From the NCBI GenBank assembly GCA_027623555.1, contig JAQBSZ010000018.1, positions 19,214-83,213 on the forward strand: 64,000 bases of DNA, in the 5' to 3' direction. The stretch's first letter is position 1. Each line of letters starts with the position of its first letter. The notes under the pieces are model-generated. The model did not search any database, was not told the DNA's origin, and saw only the letters and a list, made by a program, of their open reading frames with translations. Source of the DNA: Pseudomonadota bacterium. GTDB taxonomy: Bacteria > Pseudomonadota > Gammaproteobacteria > Pseudomonadales > Pseudohongiellaceae. Below, piece after piece: positions 1 to 10,430 of this stretch. The translations under genes and the position numbers were made by a program.

Positions 1-129
1 GTTACGGTTCCCCAAATTTACTGCCTCTTGCTTATGCGGCGCCGTAATTGGCTCCCAACTAATAAAAATTATAAGCAAATAACCAATAGCAATAATAACT
101 ATTAACTTCCGACGGGGGGTGGTCTTCAC
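1..129 (-). CDS. N-terminus of an unidentified membrane-anchored protein (partial)
   Basis: An open frame of 43 codons starts with GTG at 129 on the minus strand and runs off the left edge. A purine-rich stretch (GGGGAGGGAGATAAGGGG) directly upstream would serve as a strong ribosome binding site. The peptide opens with a basic segment (MKTTPRRK) and a hydrophobic helix of about 16 residues (about 9-24), then becomes polar, so it looks like a signal anchor. It is divergent from pcnB. The family cannot be recognised from this fragment. In pseudomonads the CbrAB two-component genes lie near pcnB, but nothing here shows that relation. Confidence 0.5.
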   Translation of the reverse strand, partial: MKTTPRRKLIVIIAIGYLLIIFISWEPITAPHKQEAVNLGNRN

Positions 130-331
130 CCCCTTATCTCCCTCCCCAACCTTTTGATATTCTGCTATTTTGCCTGCGCCGGTGTATCATGCGAATTGAG
201 CCTATGGTCACATGTGTCAGTGGCGACACCACTCCCGAGAACTAGCATTGCAATGTGTTTACTCCAATCCTTTTCCTTCTGCAGCGAGAAAACCCCATTT
301 TTTGTTTAGCCCGATTTAAAGCTGATCCTCG
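130..331. promoter_or_regulatory. Divergent intergenic region before pcnB
   Basis: About 200 bases separate the minus-strand partial gene from pcnB and should hold promoters for both. No convincing -35/-10 pair, operator or RNA structure was identified. The pcnB start at 332 lacks a clear Shine-Dalgarno (the nearest purine stretch is weak), so the start is placed by homology. Confidence 0.3.
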
Positions 332-1687
332 ATGAATTCAAAAGTACCTTTGCCGGGATTGGACAAAGCGCATATCGTCGAGCGTGATCAACATCCAATA
401 TCCCGCAAACAAATTGCCCCTAATGCGCTGAAAGTGCTGTATCGACTCGATGAAGCTGGATTCCATGGCTATCTGGTAGGCGGTGGAGTAAGAGACTTGC
501 TTTTGGGTAACAAACCGAAAGACTTTGATATCGCGACTAACGCAACACCGGAAGAGCTTAAAGGCCTGTTTAGAAACTCACGCATTATAGGTCGACGATT
601 TAAAATTGTGCATATCAGTTTCGGTAGGGAGATTATCGAAGTAGCAACGTTTCGAGCCCATCATGATGCACAGAATGAATTTGGCGACCAGGAACATAGA
701 AGAAAGATTCGCGGTTTGGATTCTGCACATTCAAGTTCAGGAATGATTCTGAGAGATAATGTGTATGGCGGCATAGATGAGGACGCGCTTCGTCGAGACT
801 TCACCGTAAACGCACTCTACTACACAATAGATCAATTCAAAGTACTCGACTTCAGCTCTGGTATGGAAGATCTACGAACGCGCCAAATTCGCATAATTGG
901 GGACCCGGAAGAACGCTATAAGGAAGATCCGGTAAGGATGCTTAGAGCGATTCGATTTTCAGCCAAGTTAAACTTTACCATCGAACAGCTGACAAGACGC
1001 CCCTTCAAGGATCTAGCTCACTTGTTAGAATCCATATCACCGGCGCGCCTGTTTGATGAAACACTGAAGCTCATGACCGGTGGTCACGCCGTAGAAACTT
1101 TTGCTCAACTCTGTGAATTTCACCTTGGTCGATACCTTTTCGCTCCCACATTGGAAGCATTACAGCAGGCCGACTCCACCTGGTGCAATCTCGTCGACCT
1201 GGCTTTGGCCAACACAGATACGCGTCTGGCAGCTGGGAAATCCGTAACCCCCGCTTTTTTATTTGCCGCGCTTTTGTGGCCAGTTCTTAATCTGCGGTTG
1301 GCGCAATTAACTACTCCAGGTGCAACTCTCCATCAGGTATTTATTTTGGCAGCGAACCAAACAATATTGAAACAACTTGACTACACGGCCATCCCCAAGC
1401 GATTTACAGCCGCCAGTCGAGAAATCTGGGAATTGCAGTACCGACTACAGCGCCGCAATCGGCGTAGTATTGAGAGCGTTTTCGCTCATCCGCGTTTTCG
1501 TGCTGCCTATGACTTTCTATTGCTACGAGAAGACTCTGGGGAAAACCTCGATGGACTAGGTCAGTGGTGGACGGATTTTCAAATTGGTGATACAAAACAT
1601 CAAATGGAAATGATTAATGCAGTATCAAAGCCCAGAAAGCGACGACGCCGACGTAGTAAATTGAATCCCCCGAGTGTTCCCGACTAA
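332..1687 (+). CDS. pcnB: Poly(A) polymerase I
   Basis: Adds 3' poly(A) tails to RNAs and so marks them for degradation. The nucleotidyltransferase head holds the family signature LVGGGVRDLLLG (residues 48-59) and the catalytic acidic pair DFD (D64, D66). The RNA-binding neck follows (RMLRAIRF), and the tail ends in a strongly basic run (KPRKRRRRRSK), which separates PcnB from CCA-adding enzymes. The length of 451 aa is normal. The stop codon overlaps the next start by one base (TAATG), so translation is coupled with the deoxynucleoside kinase. The order pcnB-panB-panC is widespread in gammaproteobacteria, usually with folK after pcnB; folK is absent here. Confidence 0.95.
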   Translation: MNSKVPLPGLDKAHIVERDQHPISRKQIAPNALKVLYRLDEAGFHGYLVGGGVRDLLLGNKPKDFDIATNATPEELKGLFRNSRIIGRRFKIVHISFGREIIEVATFRAHHDAQNEFGDQEHRRKIRGLDSAHSSSGMILRDNVYGGIDEDALRRDFTVNALYYTIDQFKVLDFSSGMEDLRTRQIRIIGDPEERYKEDPVRMLRAIRFSAKLNFTIEQLTRRPFKDLAHLLESISPARLFDETLKLMTGGHAVETFAQLCEFHLGRYLFAPTLEALQQADSTWCNLVDLALANTDTRLAAGKSVTPAFLFAALLWPVLNLRLAQLTTPGATLHQVFILAANQTILKQLDYTAIPKRFTAASREIWELQYRLQRRNRRSIESVFAHPRFRAAYDFLLLREDSGENLDGLGQWWTDFQIGDTKHQMEMINAVSKPRKRRRRRSKLNPPSVPD

Positions 1688-2352
1688 TGCGGCAGCGCGT
1701 CCTCGAAAGGCAGCTGCCTCGATTTATCGCCATTGAAGGCCCTATTGGTGTTGGCAAGACAAGCCTTGCTAAGCGGCTTGCCGATACATTTAGCTATGAT
1801 GTGTTACTGGAGAAAAGTGATGAGAATCCGTTTCTCGATCGTTTTTATCAAAACCCTCGGCAACATGCGCTCTCTACTCAGTTATTTTTCCTGTTTCAGC
1901 GTACTCAACAGATTCAGGAATTGCGCCAAGATGATATGTTTGAACCAGTTAGAGTCGCAGATTTTCTAATCGACAAAGATCAATTGTTCGCGCAACAGAA
2001 TCTGGATCCTGATGAATACGAGTTGTACATGAAGGTATACCGCCACCTGACTATTGATGCGCCGATTCCCGACCTTGTCATCTACTTGCAAGCACCAACC
2101 TCTACCCTATTGGACCGCATTCAAAAACGCGGAATCGATGCAGAACAATATATTGAATTGGGATATCTAGAAAATCTGAATGACGCGTATACCGAATTTT
2201 TTCATTACTACAACAAAACTTCTGTCCTGATCGTCAATAGTGCCGAGATAGACCTGGTAGAAAATGAGGAAGACTACCGACAACTAGTAGACTATATTGT
2301 GTCCCTGCCAAGCGGCACGCAATACTTTAATCCGAGACCTTCGCTCCTCTAG
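1687..2352 (+). CDS. Deoxynucleoside kinase (dNK/dGK-dAK family)
   Basis: Phosphorylates deoxynucleosides in the salvage pathway, using a nucleoside triphosphate. A P-loop GPIGVGKT is seen at residues 18-25, then the substrate-pocket segment ENPFLDRFY and the LID arginines (DRIQKRG) typical of the dCK/dGK fold. The length of 221 aa matches bacterial members. It starts inside the pcnB stop codon and is followed by panB after about 100 bases. In related genomes a kinase of this family often lies beside or is fused to folK in this operon; here only the kinase remains. Substrate preference cannot be read from sequence. Confidence 0.88.
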   Translation: MRQRVLERQLPRFIAIEGPIGVGKTSLAKRLADTFSYDVLLEKSDENPFLDRFYQNPRQHALSTQLFFLFQRTQQIQELRQDDMFEPVRVADFLIDKDQLFAQQNLDPDEYELYMKVYRHLTIDAPIPDLVIYLQAPTSTLLDRIQKRGIDAEQYIELGYLENLNDAYTEFFHYYNKTSVLIVNSAEIDLVENEEDYRQLVDYIVSLPSGTQYFNPRPSLL

Positions 2353-2450
2353 ATCCAGCCCGGTCTTTCACAATACCCTATGGATTGACGGATCGAAGCG
2401 TGATTCGATAGAATTCTTACCACCTTCATTTCCCATCGCCGGCATCGAAC

Positions 2451-3263
2451 ATGAGCAGACACAAATCAGCTAAACATGTGACACTAACCACGCTGCAAGA
2501 CATGAAGCAGAAAGGTGAAAAAATTGCTTGCCTAACTGCTTATGATGCTTGTTTTGCCAGGATACTCAGCGAGGCGGGTGTAGAGGTTTTGCTGGTAGGG
2601 GATTCACTGGGCATGGTGCTGCAAGGTCACGATAGCACGCTGCCAGTTACCATGACGGACATGATTTACCACACCCAATGTGTAAAACGGGGTAACAAGG
2701 GGTCACTCCTGATGGCAGACCTGCCATTTATGAGTTATGCCTCGGAATCTCAGACTTTGGAGAACGCCGCTGCGCTGATGAGGGCTGGAGCACATATCGT
2801 CAAGCTTGAAGGTGGAGCCTGGATCGCGAGCACAACAAAGCTCCTCGCCGAGCGTGGCATACCCGTCTGCGCTCACATGGGATTGACACCGCAATCTGTT
2901 AACCGTATTGGTGGATTTCACGTACAGGGTAGAGATACTGCGCAGGCACAACTGATTGTCGAAGAAGCTCAGCTGCTTCAATCGGCTGGAGCAAATATTC
3001 TGCTTTTAGAATGTGTGCCGAAAGCGCTAGCCAGGGCACTGACCGAATCTGTCGATATACCCGTCATTGGAATCGGTGCGGGGCCGGATACCACTGGGCA
3101 AATAATGGTTTTGCATGATGTACTCGGAGTCTCTCCAATTACTCCGAAATTTGTCAAAAATTTTTTAGCTGCATCAGATAACGGTATCCTTGGCGCGATT
3201 GAAGCTTATGTGAACTCGGTAAAAAATAAATCCTTTCCAGCCGAAGAACATTGTTTCAATTGA
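2451..3263 (+). CDS. panB: 3-methyl-2-oxobutanoate hydroxymethyltransferase
   Basis: First committed step of pantothenate (coenzyme A) synthesis: transfers a hydroxymethyl group from methylene-tetrahydrofolate to alpha-ketoisovalerate, giving ketopantoate. The (beta/alpha)8 barrel shows the family blocks [23 protein letters not shown] (metal-binding Asp), VKLEGG and [17 protein letters not shown]. The length of 270 aa is typical. The gene lies 13 bases before panC and is clearly in one operon with it. Confidence 0.97.
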   Translation: MSRHKSAKHVTLTTLQDMKQKGEKIACLTAYDACFARILSEAGVEVLLVGDSLGMVLQGHDSTLPVTMTDMIYHTQCVKRGNKGSLLMADLPFMSYASESQTLENAAALMRAGAHIVKLEGGAWIASTTKLLAERGIPVCAHMGLTPQSVNRIGGFHVQGRDTAQAQLIVEEAQLLQSAGANILLLECVPKALARALTESVDIPVIGIGAGPDTTGQIMVLHDVLGVSPITPKFVKNFLAASDNGILGAIEAYVNSVKNKSFPAEEHCFN

Positions 3264-3276
3264 CTTTTGATATTCC

Positions 3277-4155
3277 ATGCAGATACTTACCAGTACGGCC
3301 GAACTCCGTGAAGTACTAGCACTGCAGAGGTTAGGTGGTCGATCTATAGGACTAGTACCGACGATGGGAAACCTGCATTCAGGGCACTTGAAGCTAGTAG
3401 ATTCCGCTGTAAAACAATGTGATTTTGTTGTCAGTACTATCTTTGTCAATCCTTTGCAGTTCGGTCCAAACGAAGATCTGGAAGCCTATCCTCGCAGTTT
3501 ACGGGACGACCAGGAAAAGCTGATTTCAGCCGCTTGTAGTTGTCTCTTTGTACCCGCCGAAGAAGAACTATTCGGACCAGAGCGGAAAGACACTACCATT
3601 ATCAGCGTGCCTGAAATGTCTGAAATCTATTGCGGTAAAAGTAGACCAGGTCATTTCGACGGAGTTGCAACTATAGTTTGCAAACTATTCAATATTGTTC
3701 AACCAGACAAAGCCTTCTTCGGGTACAAAGACTATCAACAACTCTTACTTATCCGAAGAATGACCCAGGATCTCTCATTCGATATTGAAATTGTTGGAAT
3801 CGAAACCGCACGTAACGCCAGCGGCCTGGCTTTAAGTTCTCGAAATAGTTACCTGGACAGAGAGGAACTTGCAACAGCAGCCATGCTTTATCACTGCCTG
3901 GCTTCCGCTGCTGATGCCATCATCAATGGCAGTAGAGATTATTTGAAATTGGAAAAGACTGCTACGCAAAAGCTTTCAGATGCAGGCTTTGTTGTGGACT
4001 ATTTTTCCATCTGTAACGCAGAAAACCTTGTGGCAGCAAGCCACCAGGATCGATCACTCGTAATTCTGGCTGCAGCGATACTGGGTTCATGTCGCTTGAT
4101 CGACAACGTTCAGTTACAGGTTGATGTGCAATCCATCGAGAGGCAAGTCAATTGA
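3277..4155 (+). CDS. panC: Pantoate--beta-alanine ligase (pantothenate synthetase)
   Basis: Joins pantoate and beta-alanine with ATP, through a pantoyl-adenylate, to form pantothenate. It has the nucleotidyltransferase motif PTMGNLHSGH (HxGH at residues 34-37), the pantoate-binding segment FVNPLQFGPNED, the GKSRPGHFDGVATIV block and the KMSKS-like LSSRNSYL. At 292 aa it has the usual length. It closes the pcnB-dNK-panB-panC operon; no obvious hairpin terminator follows, only a short T-rich stretch near 4190. Confidence 0.97.
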   Translation: MQILTSTAELREVLALQRLGGRSIGLVPTMGNLHSGHLKLVDSAVKQCDFVVSTIFVNPLQFGPNEDLEAYPRSLRDDQEKLISAACSCLFVPAEEELFGPERKDTTIISVPEMSEIYCGKSRPGHFDGVATIVCKLFNIVQPDKAFFGYKDYQQLLLIRRMTQDLSFDIEIVGIETARNASGLALSSRNSYLDREELATAAMLYHCLASAADAIINGSRDYLKLEKTATQKLSDAGFVVDYFSICNAENLVAASHQDRSLVILAAAILGSCRLIDNVQLQVDVQSIERQVN

Positions 4156-4246
4156 TCCTTTTAATGTTCCTTTCATAGCCCTTTTTTATCGCACTATTCG
4201 ATGCAATTTATCTATCGATCACAGCCCCAATCACAATTCTAACAAG

Positions 4247-4275
4247 TTGAGTAGCCCCGGACTTTGAGGCATACT
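4247..4275 (+). promoter_or_regulatory. Candidate sigma-70 promoter for acs
   Basis: TTGAGT at 4247-4252 and CATACT at 4270-4275 are separated by 17 bases, about 130 bases upstream of the acs start. This is the best -35/-10 pair seen in the 248-base panC-acs gap. It is a consensus match only. Confidence 0.3.
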
Positions 4276-4403
4276 GATATACCCTTACTCATACGCATTA
4301 CAGTTCACCGATCAACATAGAAGTAAAAACATAGCGCCATTCTCTCTATCCAGAATAGTTTCAAACTCCAGAATTTTCGAAAAGGAAGACACGGGTAAAT
4401 GAC

Positions 4404-6341
4404 ATGTCAGAAATAAAGATCCATCCGGTTAGCGAAGCTGCTGCCAATCACAGTCATCTCAACCGCCAACTTTACGAAGAGCTATACCAGCAATCTATTA
4501 ACACACCGGAGGAATTCTGGGCGGAACAGGCGGGTGAACTTCTATATTGGCATGAGCCCTGGAAATCAGTGTACCGCGGTGATTTCAATAAAGCTGAAAC
4601 TAATTGGTTCAAAGGAGCAAAGCTCAATGTTGCGTTCAATTGCATTGACAGACACCTGGAACGCAAAGGCGAGCAAACGGCGATAATCTGGGAAGGCGAC
4701 GAACCCGATGATGATAAGAAGATTACCTATCGGGAACTTCATCAGCAGGTCTGCCGATTGGCTAACGCATTAAAGGCAAGGGGAGTGAAGAAAGGCGACA
4801 GGGTTTGTATTTATATGCCCATGATTCCAGAGGCAGCATTTGCCATGTTGGCTTGCGCACGAATTGGTGCGGTACATTCGGTCGTTTTCGGCGGTTTCTC
4901 ACCTGAATCACTCAAGGATCGGATACTGGATTCCGATTGCCAAACCGTCATTACTGCAGATCAGGGAGTCAGAGGTGGCCGCACAATTCCACTAAAAGCT
5001 AATGTAGACTCCGCTCTTGAGAATTGCCCGAATGTTCACTCGGTATTTGTTGTAAGAAGAACCAACGCCGAAGTCACCTGGTTTGAAGAGCGAGACGTCT
5101 GTTACCACAAGGCTACAGCTGCGGTGAGTACTCAGTGTGAGCCTGAACTCATGGATGCTGAAGATCCGCTATTTATACTTTATACGTCTGGCTCAACGGG
5201 CAAACCCAAAGGCGTACTGCATACAACCGCCGGTTATCTGCTCGGTGCAAGTATTACTCACAAATACGTGTTTGATTATCACGATGGGGATATTTACTGG
5301 TGTACCGCTGATGTCGGCTGGGTTACCGGGCACTCTTATATTGTCTTCGGTCCACTGGCAAACGGCGCAATTACTTTGATGTTTGAAGGGATTCCAACCT
5401 ATCCAAATGCCTCTCGCTTCTGGCAGGTAATCGATAAACATCTGGTCAATATCTTTTATACGGCGCCCACGGCAATCCGGGCTTTGATGGCGGCCGGTGA
5501 CGAACCAGTAACTAAGACTTCTCGAGCTTCGTTACGCTTGTTGGGCTCGGTGGGTGAACCCATAAATCCTGAGGCATGGGAATGGTATTACCAGGTTGTA
5601 GGCGATTCACGCTGTCCGATTGTCGATACCTGGTGGCAAACCGAAACTGGCGCGATCATGATAACGCCGCTTCCTGGAGTGACCGATTTGAAACCTGGCT
5701 CGGCTGCTGAACCATTCTTTGGTGTTCGACCAGCATTACTGGATACTGACGGCAATGAACTGGAAGGCGCAGCGACTGGAAATCTGGTTCTGGCGCAGAG
5801 TTGGCCAAGCCAGATCCGCACTATATATGGTGACCACCAACGCTGCATTGATACCTACTTTTCTGCCTATCCTGGTTACTATTTCACTGGAGACAGTGCG
5901 CGCAGAGACGAAGATGGATATTACTGGGTAACTGGCCGGGTTGACGATGTAATCAATGTTTCTGGGCATCGCCTTGGGACAGCTGAGATTGAAAGTGCTT
6001 TGGTACTCCATCACTGTGTGGCTGAGGCGGCCGTAGTTGGTTATCCACACGCAATAAAAGGCCAGGGAATTTACGCTTACGTAACACTAATGAGCGGAAC
6101 GGAAACCACTGAGGAACTTAGGTCCGAGCTGATTCAATTCGTTGGAAAAGAGATTGGCGCTTTTGCCAAACCGGAATTGATTCAGTTTGCACCCGGACTT
6201 CCCAAAACTCGCTCAGGCAAGATTATGCGACGTATCCTTCGGAAAATTGCTGCAAACGAATTGGACAACCTCGGCGATACAACAACGCTTGCCGATCCCG
6301 CAGTCGTTGAGCAGTTAATTGAGAATCGTGCAATTAAATAG
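4404..6341 (+). CDS. acs: Acetyl-CoA synthetase
   Basis: AMP-forming activation of acetate to acetyl-CoA. Class I adenylate-forming motifs are present: the phosphate-binding loop [11 protein letters not shown], the acetate-pocket WWQTETG, the hinge [13 protein letters not shown], and the C-terminal [11 protein letters not shown] whose lysine is the usual acetylation and regulation site. The length of 645 aa is typical. The GGAAGA at 4383-4388 is about 15 bases upstream; an ATG at 4399 lies out of frame. The OsmC-like gene follows after 20 bases and is probably co-transcribed. Acetate use fits the lactate permease and PPDK elsewhere in the window. Confidence 0.97.
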   Translation: MSEIKIHPVSEAAANHSHLNRQLYEELYQQSINTPEEFWAEQAGELLYWHEPWKSVYRGDFNKAETNWFKGAKLNVAFNCIDRHLERKGEQTAIIWEGDEPDDDKKITYRELHQQVCRLANALKARGVKKGDRVCIYMPMIPEAAFAMLACARIGAVHSVVFGGFSPESLKDRILDSDCQTVITADQGVRGGRTIPLKANVDSALENCPNVHSVFVVRRTNAEVTWFEERDVCYHKATAAVSTQCEPELMDAEDPLFILYTSGSTGKPKGVLHTTAGYLLGASITHKYVFDYHDGDIYWCTADVGWVTGHSYIVFGPLANGAITLMFEGIPTYPNASRFWQVIDKHLVNIFYTAPTAIRALMAAGDEPVTKTSRASLRLLGSVGEPINPEAWEWYYQVVGDSRCPIVDTWWQTETGAIMITPLPGVTDLKPGSAAEPFFGVRPALLDTDGNELEGAATGNLVLAQSWPSQIRTIYGDHQRCIDTYFSAYPGYYFTGDSARRDEDGYYWVTGRVDDVINVSGHRLGTAEIESALVLHHCVAEAAVVGYPHAIKGQGIYAYVTLMSGTETTEELRSELIQFVGKEIGAFAKPELIQFAPGLPKTRSGKIMRRILRKIAANELDNLGDTTTLADPAVVEQLIENRAIK

Positions 6342-6361
6342 TTAATTGAATTTTAAGCGCC

Positions 6362-6820
6362 ATGTCGAACTATAAGGCAACGATCAGCTGGCAACGTAAC
6401 GGAGGCGATCTACTTACGGGCAAGTATTCCCGTGCCCACATCTGGAAATTTGATGGCGGACTGGAAGTCCCAGCATCAGCCTCACCTCAAATTGTCCCCT
6501 TCCCCTGGTCTCGAGAAGAAAATGTCGATCCAGAAGAGGCATTTATTGCATCACTTTCATCCTGTCATATGCTTTTCTATTTGTCTCTTGCTGCCGAACA
6601 AGGCTTCCAGGTGGATACTTACGAAGATTGTGCAGTTGGGAAAATGGCAAGGAATAGACAGGGGAAATACATAGTATCTGAGGTTGAACTCAATCCCAGA
6701 ATCAGTCATTCCGGCGACTTGATCCCGGATAAAGCTGCTAAAGATACTTTACATCACCAAGCCAACGATCAGTGCTTTATAGCTAACTCGGTGAAAACAA
6801 AGGTAAAAATCAATCTATAG
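6362..6820 (+). CDS. OsmC-family peroxidase-like protein
   Basis: A 152-residue OsmC/Ohr-fold protein. Members reduce organic hydroperoxides through two cysteines, or have unknown redox roles. The two expected positions are present: C68 in the SLSSCHML motif and C138 in NDQCFIANS. The conserved Pro/Asp-Glu loop DPEEAFIASL is also seen. It lies 20 bases after acs, so it probably shares that transcript. It fits the general OsmC group better than Ohr. The substrate is unknown. Confidence 0.85.
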   Translation: MSNYKATISWQRNGGDLLTGKYSRAHIWKFDGGLEVPASASPQIVPFPWSREENVDPEEAFIASLSSCHMLFYLSLAAEQGFQVDTYEDCAVGKMARNRQGKYIVSEVELNPRISHSGDLIPDKAAKDTLHHQANDQCFIANSVKTKVKINL

Positions 6821-6905
6821 TAATACCTTATAGTTTCCCTCTTAATTGTAGTGTGGCTCGCTGCGTGCAAAAATAGGTCCCATCTCGATTTGCAGTCAAA
6901 GCGAA

Positions 6906-8234
6906 ATGTCAGTCTCTTCCAGATTCAATAGTGATTTGAAACGGCTCCCGCCAATCAGGGCAGTTCGTAGTGCAGTAGGGTTATTTCCTCTTACCTTGCA
7001 AGGCACGATCACTCTGTTCATTGCTGCAATATCTCTTAGTATTTATGGATACGGTTCGATGGATCTAGTGGTGTTCTCTCTGGCGATCTGTGCACTTGCT
7101 ATTTTGATTTTCTGTTTATTCTGTTCTGTTATCAGCGGGATCTTCGTTCAGCGAAACGTAAATAGTCGAATTGGTGACCTACGAATAGGTACTGAGGCGA
7201 TTTGTGTGGAAGCCGGGTTTCCCAATGAAACCGGGTTTACCCTGCCAGTGCTCAATTATTTCCCACTCGTTAAACTAAGCTGGCAAATTGCCTTTCCCGA
7301 TTTTATAGAAACCAGAATTCGAGTTTCGTCTTCGAACCAGCTCATTGAAGAGATTATTCCCAAGAAACGATGCCTGACCGAGGCTGTCGTGCGGCAGTTT
7401 ACAGTGGCTGATGTATTGGGTTTCTGTCGTTATTCCTGGCAACAAAAGCAAACTGTCAGGTGCATAGCCCTGCCGAGAACGAATACAGTCAAACCATTAC
7501 CGTTGTTACGCGCTCTCACCGCCGAAGACGGCATACCCAATCCATCGGGTGAGCCTGAAGGCGACCGTATGGAAATTCGACCCTATGCTCCTGGAGATTC
7601 TGTGCGCGACATCATGTGGAAGGTGTACGCTCGCAGTCGTCAGTTGAATGTACGCCTTGCTGAAAAAAGTGTCTTTCATAGCAAACGCACTGTGGCTTAC
7701 TTGCTGAGCAGCAGGAATGATGAAGCGGCCGCAGCCGTCGCTCGGGTTGCCCTGCAATCAGGGGCATTTGGTGAGGACTGGGCTTTTGGGGCAGATGGCT
7801 CTGAGCAACCCTGTGATACTGTCGCAGAATCTCTAAATGCTATTGCCCGTTCCAGGGCAATCGCATCGACCTATAGTTACGGGCTGGACAGTTTTTTGGC
7901 GTCGACAGCGGGACAATCCGGGGCACACTGTATTGTATTTGCGGCAGCCGAACGTGCTCCCTGGCTGCCAAATTTGAAGAAAACTATTGGTAGTTCTCCC
8001 GGTCGTTTCTCTCTAGTATTAGCAACCGATGGTTTCGAAGATCTCCAAACTACAAGCATCTGGCACAAGCTGCTGCTCAAGGAGGCCGACACTGCTCACA
8101 GGGAATTCGAATCAGCCAGTTCAAAACATGAACTGCTCAACCTGTTGACTGAAATTGGTCTATTTGTAGAATCTACCCTGGTTGTAGACCGAAAAACGGG
8201 GTACAGCTTTGATCAAAGGCTTCGCAAGGTTTAA
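6906..8234 (+). CDS. DUF58 domain protein
   Basis: First gene of a four-gene MoxR-type cluster. Two hydrophobic helices near residues 30-75 anchor it in the membrane. The DUF58 core is recognised by GDRMEIRPYAPGDSVRDIMW (about residues 219-238), after which comes a von Willebrand-like region. Proteins of this family are always found with MoxR ATPases and are thought to take part in assembly of membrane or secreted complexes, but no biochemical role is settled. It is spaced 3 bases from the transglutaminase gene. The length of 442 aa is normal. Confidence 0.88.
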   Translation: MSVSSRFNSDLKRLPPIRAVRSAVGLFPLTLQGTITLFIAAISLSIYGYGSMDLVVFSLAICALAILIFCLFCSVISGIFVQRNVNSRIGDLRIGTEAICVEAGFPNETGFTLPVLNYFPLVKLSWQIAFPDFIETRIRVSSSNQLIEEIIPKKRCLTEAVVRQFTVADVLGFCRYSWQQKQTVRCIALPRTNTVKPLPLLRALTAEDGIPNPSGEPEGDRMEIRPYAPGDSVRDIMWKVYARSRQLNVRLAEKSVFHSKRTVAYLLSSRNDEAAAAVARVALQSGAFGEDWAFGADGSEQPCDTVAESLNAIARSRAIASTYSYGLDSFLASTAGQSGAHCIVFAAAERAPWLPNLKKTIGSSPGRFSLVLATDGFEDLQTTSIWHKLLLKEADTAHREFESASSKHELLNLLTEIGLFVESTLVVDRKTGYSFDQRLRKV

Positions 8235-8237
8235 GTA

Positions 8238-10382
8238 ATGACCATCAGAACTGAAGACTCAGCGCTACATTTTCTCCCTACAAGCTTTAGAGCAATGATT
8301 ATTGCTGGTAGTTATTGGGTAGTAAGCCTCTCTTTGACCGTGCTGAGCGGATCACTGGCGAGCCTTATTGGCTGCCTGACTGCCTGTTATCTGGTAGACC
8401 TGCGTTTACACCGACAGCCTCTTGCTTCACTTCGAACTAGTACTCTTCTCGCTGCATGCCTCCTATTCTGGCTCACAGGACTGCTGGTCGCCCGACTTAT
8501 CGTTGGGTCCGACTGGATATCCAACCTGGTTTCACCAATTGCCGCATTCAATAGCAGTGAATTTCTAAAATGGTTTGTCATTAGTGCGAGTATTACTGTC
8601 AGCTTACGATGTTTGGCTCACCGTACAAGTTTTGGTGCCGTAGTCGAAATTTTGTTCGTTGCCGCTCTTTTCGTTATGACCCTGGCAGCTCATCGCAATG
8701 GCATGATTCATCGTCCGTTTTTTATCGGTGACTTTGCACTGGTGCGCGGGATTGATCCTTCAGTAATATTGATGATATTTGGGTGTGCAGCCGTACTTTC
8801 ACTTTCAGCTTTGTTGATGATGGAAAACAATCAACGAAGACTCCCTTACCATTTTGTTGTGCTGGGGCTGCTATGTTTTTCTCTATTTTTCTACGTACGA
8901 TTATTTGGCCTCCCCACCCCTAGATTGACAGATGATCTCGGTCTAACTGGACAAGAACAAGTCGGCAATGGATCACAGAGAGAAAATCCATTTCGTGATG
9001 GAGAAAATAGCGCCAATGATCGAGAGGCACCTGTTGCCGTAGTAGTATTTAGAGATGATTATGAACCGCTCAATGGCGCTTTCTACTTTCGTGAATCTGC
9101 CTATTCTCAGTTCAATGGATCAATGCTGGATTTCACTACCCGCGAAGATATGGATCGGGACTTAATTGAGCATTTTACGAATAGTCGAGCCGATGCCGAA
9201 CAATTGCCGCTCAGCGTGGATATGCGGACTCGAGTGCGCACTACAATTGGCATGCTCGTACCACACCGGTCGCCATTTGGACTGGTAAGTCCAATAGCCT
9301 ATGAGAATAGATCTAATCCAAATAATTTAAGGTTTAAACGCACGTATGACAGTTATTCACTAGCGCCGGAATATGATTTTGAATTTTTACTAGGCAGAGA
9401 AACCGGTAGCGAGGACTGGTCACAAGACGTCCGAGAACAATATCTGAAATTACCAGATGATGCACGCTATCAGGAGTTGGCCGAAAACCTGATTACCAAT
9501 CTTCGACCCGAGTTTGCCAATGATCCATTTGCAAAAGCATGGGCAATCAAAACCTACCTCGATGAGAACGGTATCTATAGTTTGAAAAACGAACATGCCT
9601 ACGAGCCAGATCCTGCTGGTTCTTTCCTGTTCGGAGACCTTACTGGATATTGCATGCATTTCTCATTCGCAGCCACCTATTTGTTTCGCAGTATCGGAAT
9701 TCCAGCGAGGGTGGGTGTTGGTTACTCGGTGCCGGCGAGTAATAAGGCGGGCGGATCATCGCTTTTGATTCAGGCAGTGCATGGGCACGCCTGGCCAGAA
9801 ATTTACTTTCGCGAAATCGGATGGGTTATTGTTGACCCCGCACCTCAACAGACGCTAGTTGACATGACGACAGATCCCCAGAACGACCTGCAACAGTTGT
9901 TAGGTGACATGCTGCGCAATGACGCATCGTTTGAGGAATTTCTAAGTTCTCAACAATCCTCTTTCATCAAGCTACGAACACTACTGACAGCGCTGTATAT
10001 CATCGTTTCGGCCATATTAATTTTGGCTTACCTAATCAAATTCTATCGATTGTGGGCTCCCTATCCGGGCAACTCAGGTCAGCAGCATCGCTTTGCATAT
10101 CGTGCTGTATTGGATCGACTCTCGGCAATCGGGCTACATAGACACTACGGTGAAAGCCGCGAGCAATTTGCGCTGCGTGCGAGCCAGATCGCTCCAACGA
10201 TAAAAGCCATGACAGACTCTCATTTAGCTTGTTCGTTAGGTGTGCCAACCTCCAATCGAAGCAATCGACAACAGTGGCATTTGTTCCAATCCACAATCAC
10301 CAGAGAAATCAGCTCCAACACTACCATCTGGAAAAAAATGTTGGCTTGGATCAATCCCTTCTCCTGGATAATGACCAGATAA
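8238..10382 (+). CDS. Membrane-bound transglutaminase-like protein (DUF3488/TgpA type)
   Basis: N-terminal half has several membrane helices (to about residue 225), then a periplasmic transglutaminase-like domain with a complete Cys-His-Asp triad: C472 in GYCMHF, H517 in HGHAW and D533 in VDPAP. A further helix (about 580-600) leads to a cytoplasmic C-terminal tail. The architecture matches TgpA of Pseudomonas, an essential protein whose substrate is unknown. It sits between the DUF58 and MoxR genes, as in many gammaproteobacteria. Confidence 0.9.
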   Translation: MTIRTEDSALHFLPTSFRAMIIAGSYWVVSLSLTVLSGSLASLIGCLTACYLVDLRLHRQPLASLRTSTLLAACLLFWLTGLLVARLIVGSDWISNLVSPIAAFNSSEFLKWFVISASITVSLRCLAHRTSFGAVVEILFVAALFVMTLAAHRNGMIHRPFFIGDFALVRGIDPSVILMIFGCAAVLSLSALLMMENNQRRLPYHFVVLGLLCFSLFFYVRLFGLPTPRLTDDLGLTGQEQVGNGSQRENPFRDGENSANDREAPVAVVVFRDDYEPLNGAFYFRESAYSQFNGSMLDFTTREDMDRDLIEHFTNSRADAEQLPLSVDMRTRVRTTIGMLVPHRSPFGLVSPIAYENRSNPNNLRFKRTYDSYSLAPEYDFEFLLGRETGSEDWSQDVREQYLKLPDDARYQELAENLITNLRPEFANDPFAKAWAIKTYLDENGIYSLKNEHAYEPDPAGSFLFGDLTGYCMHFSFAATYLFRSIGIPARVGVGYSVPASNKAGGSSLLIQAVHGHAWPEIYFREIGWVIVDPAPQQTLVDMTTDPQNDLQQLLGDMLRNDASFEEFLSSQQSSFIKLRTLLTALYIIVSAILILAYLIKFYRLWAPYPGNSGQQHRFAYRAVLDRLSAIGLHRHYGESREQFALRASQIAPTIKAMTDSHLACSLGVPTSNRSNRQQWHLFQSTITREISSNTTIWKKMLAWINPFSWIMTR

Positions 10383-10430
10383 TGGTTGAAAGTAATTTCC
10401 CACACTTATCTTACAGTTTTGGAGTAAACT

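Noticed and set aside
6362..6820. OsmC-like protein as a selenoprotein relative
   Set aside because: Both redox positions are ordinary cysteine codons (C68, C138), and no in-frame TGA is present.
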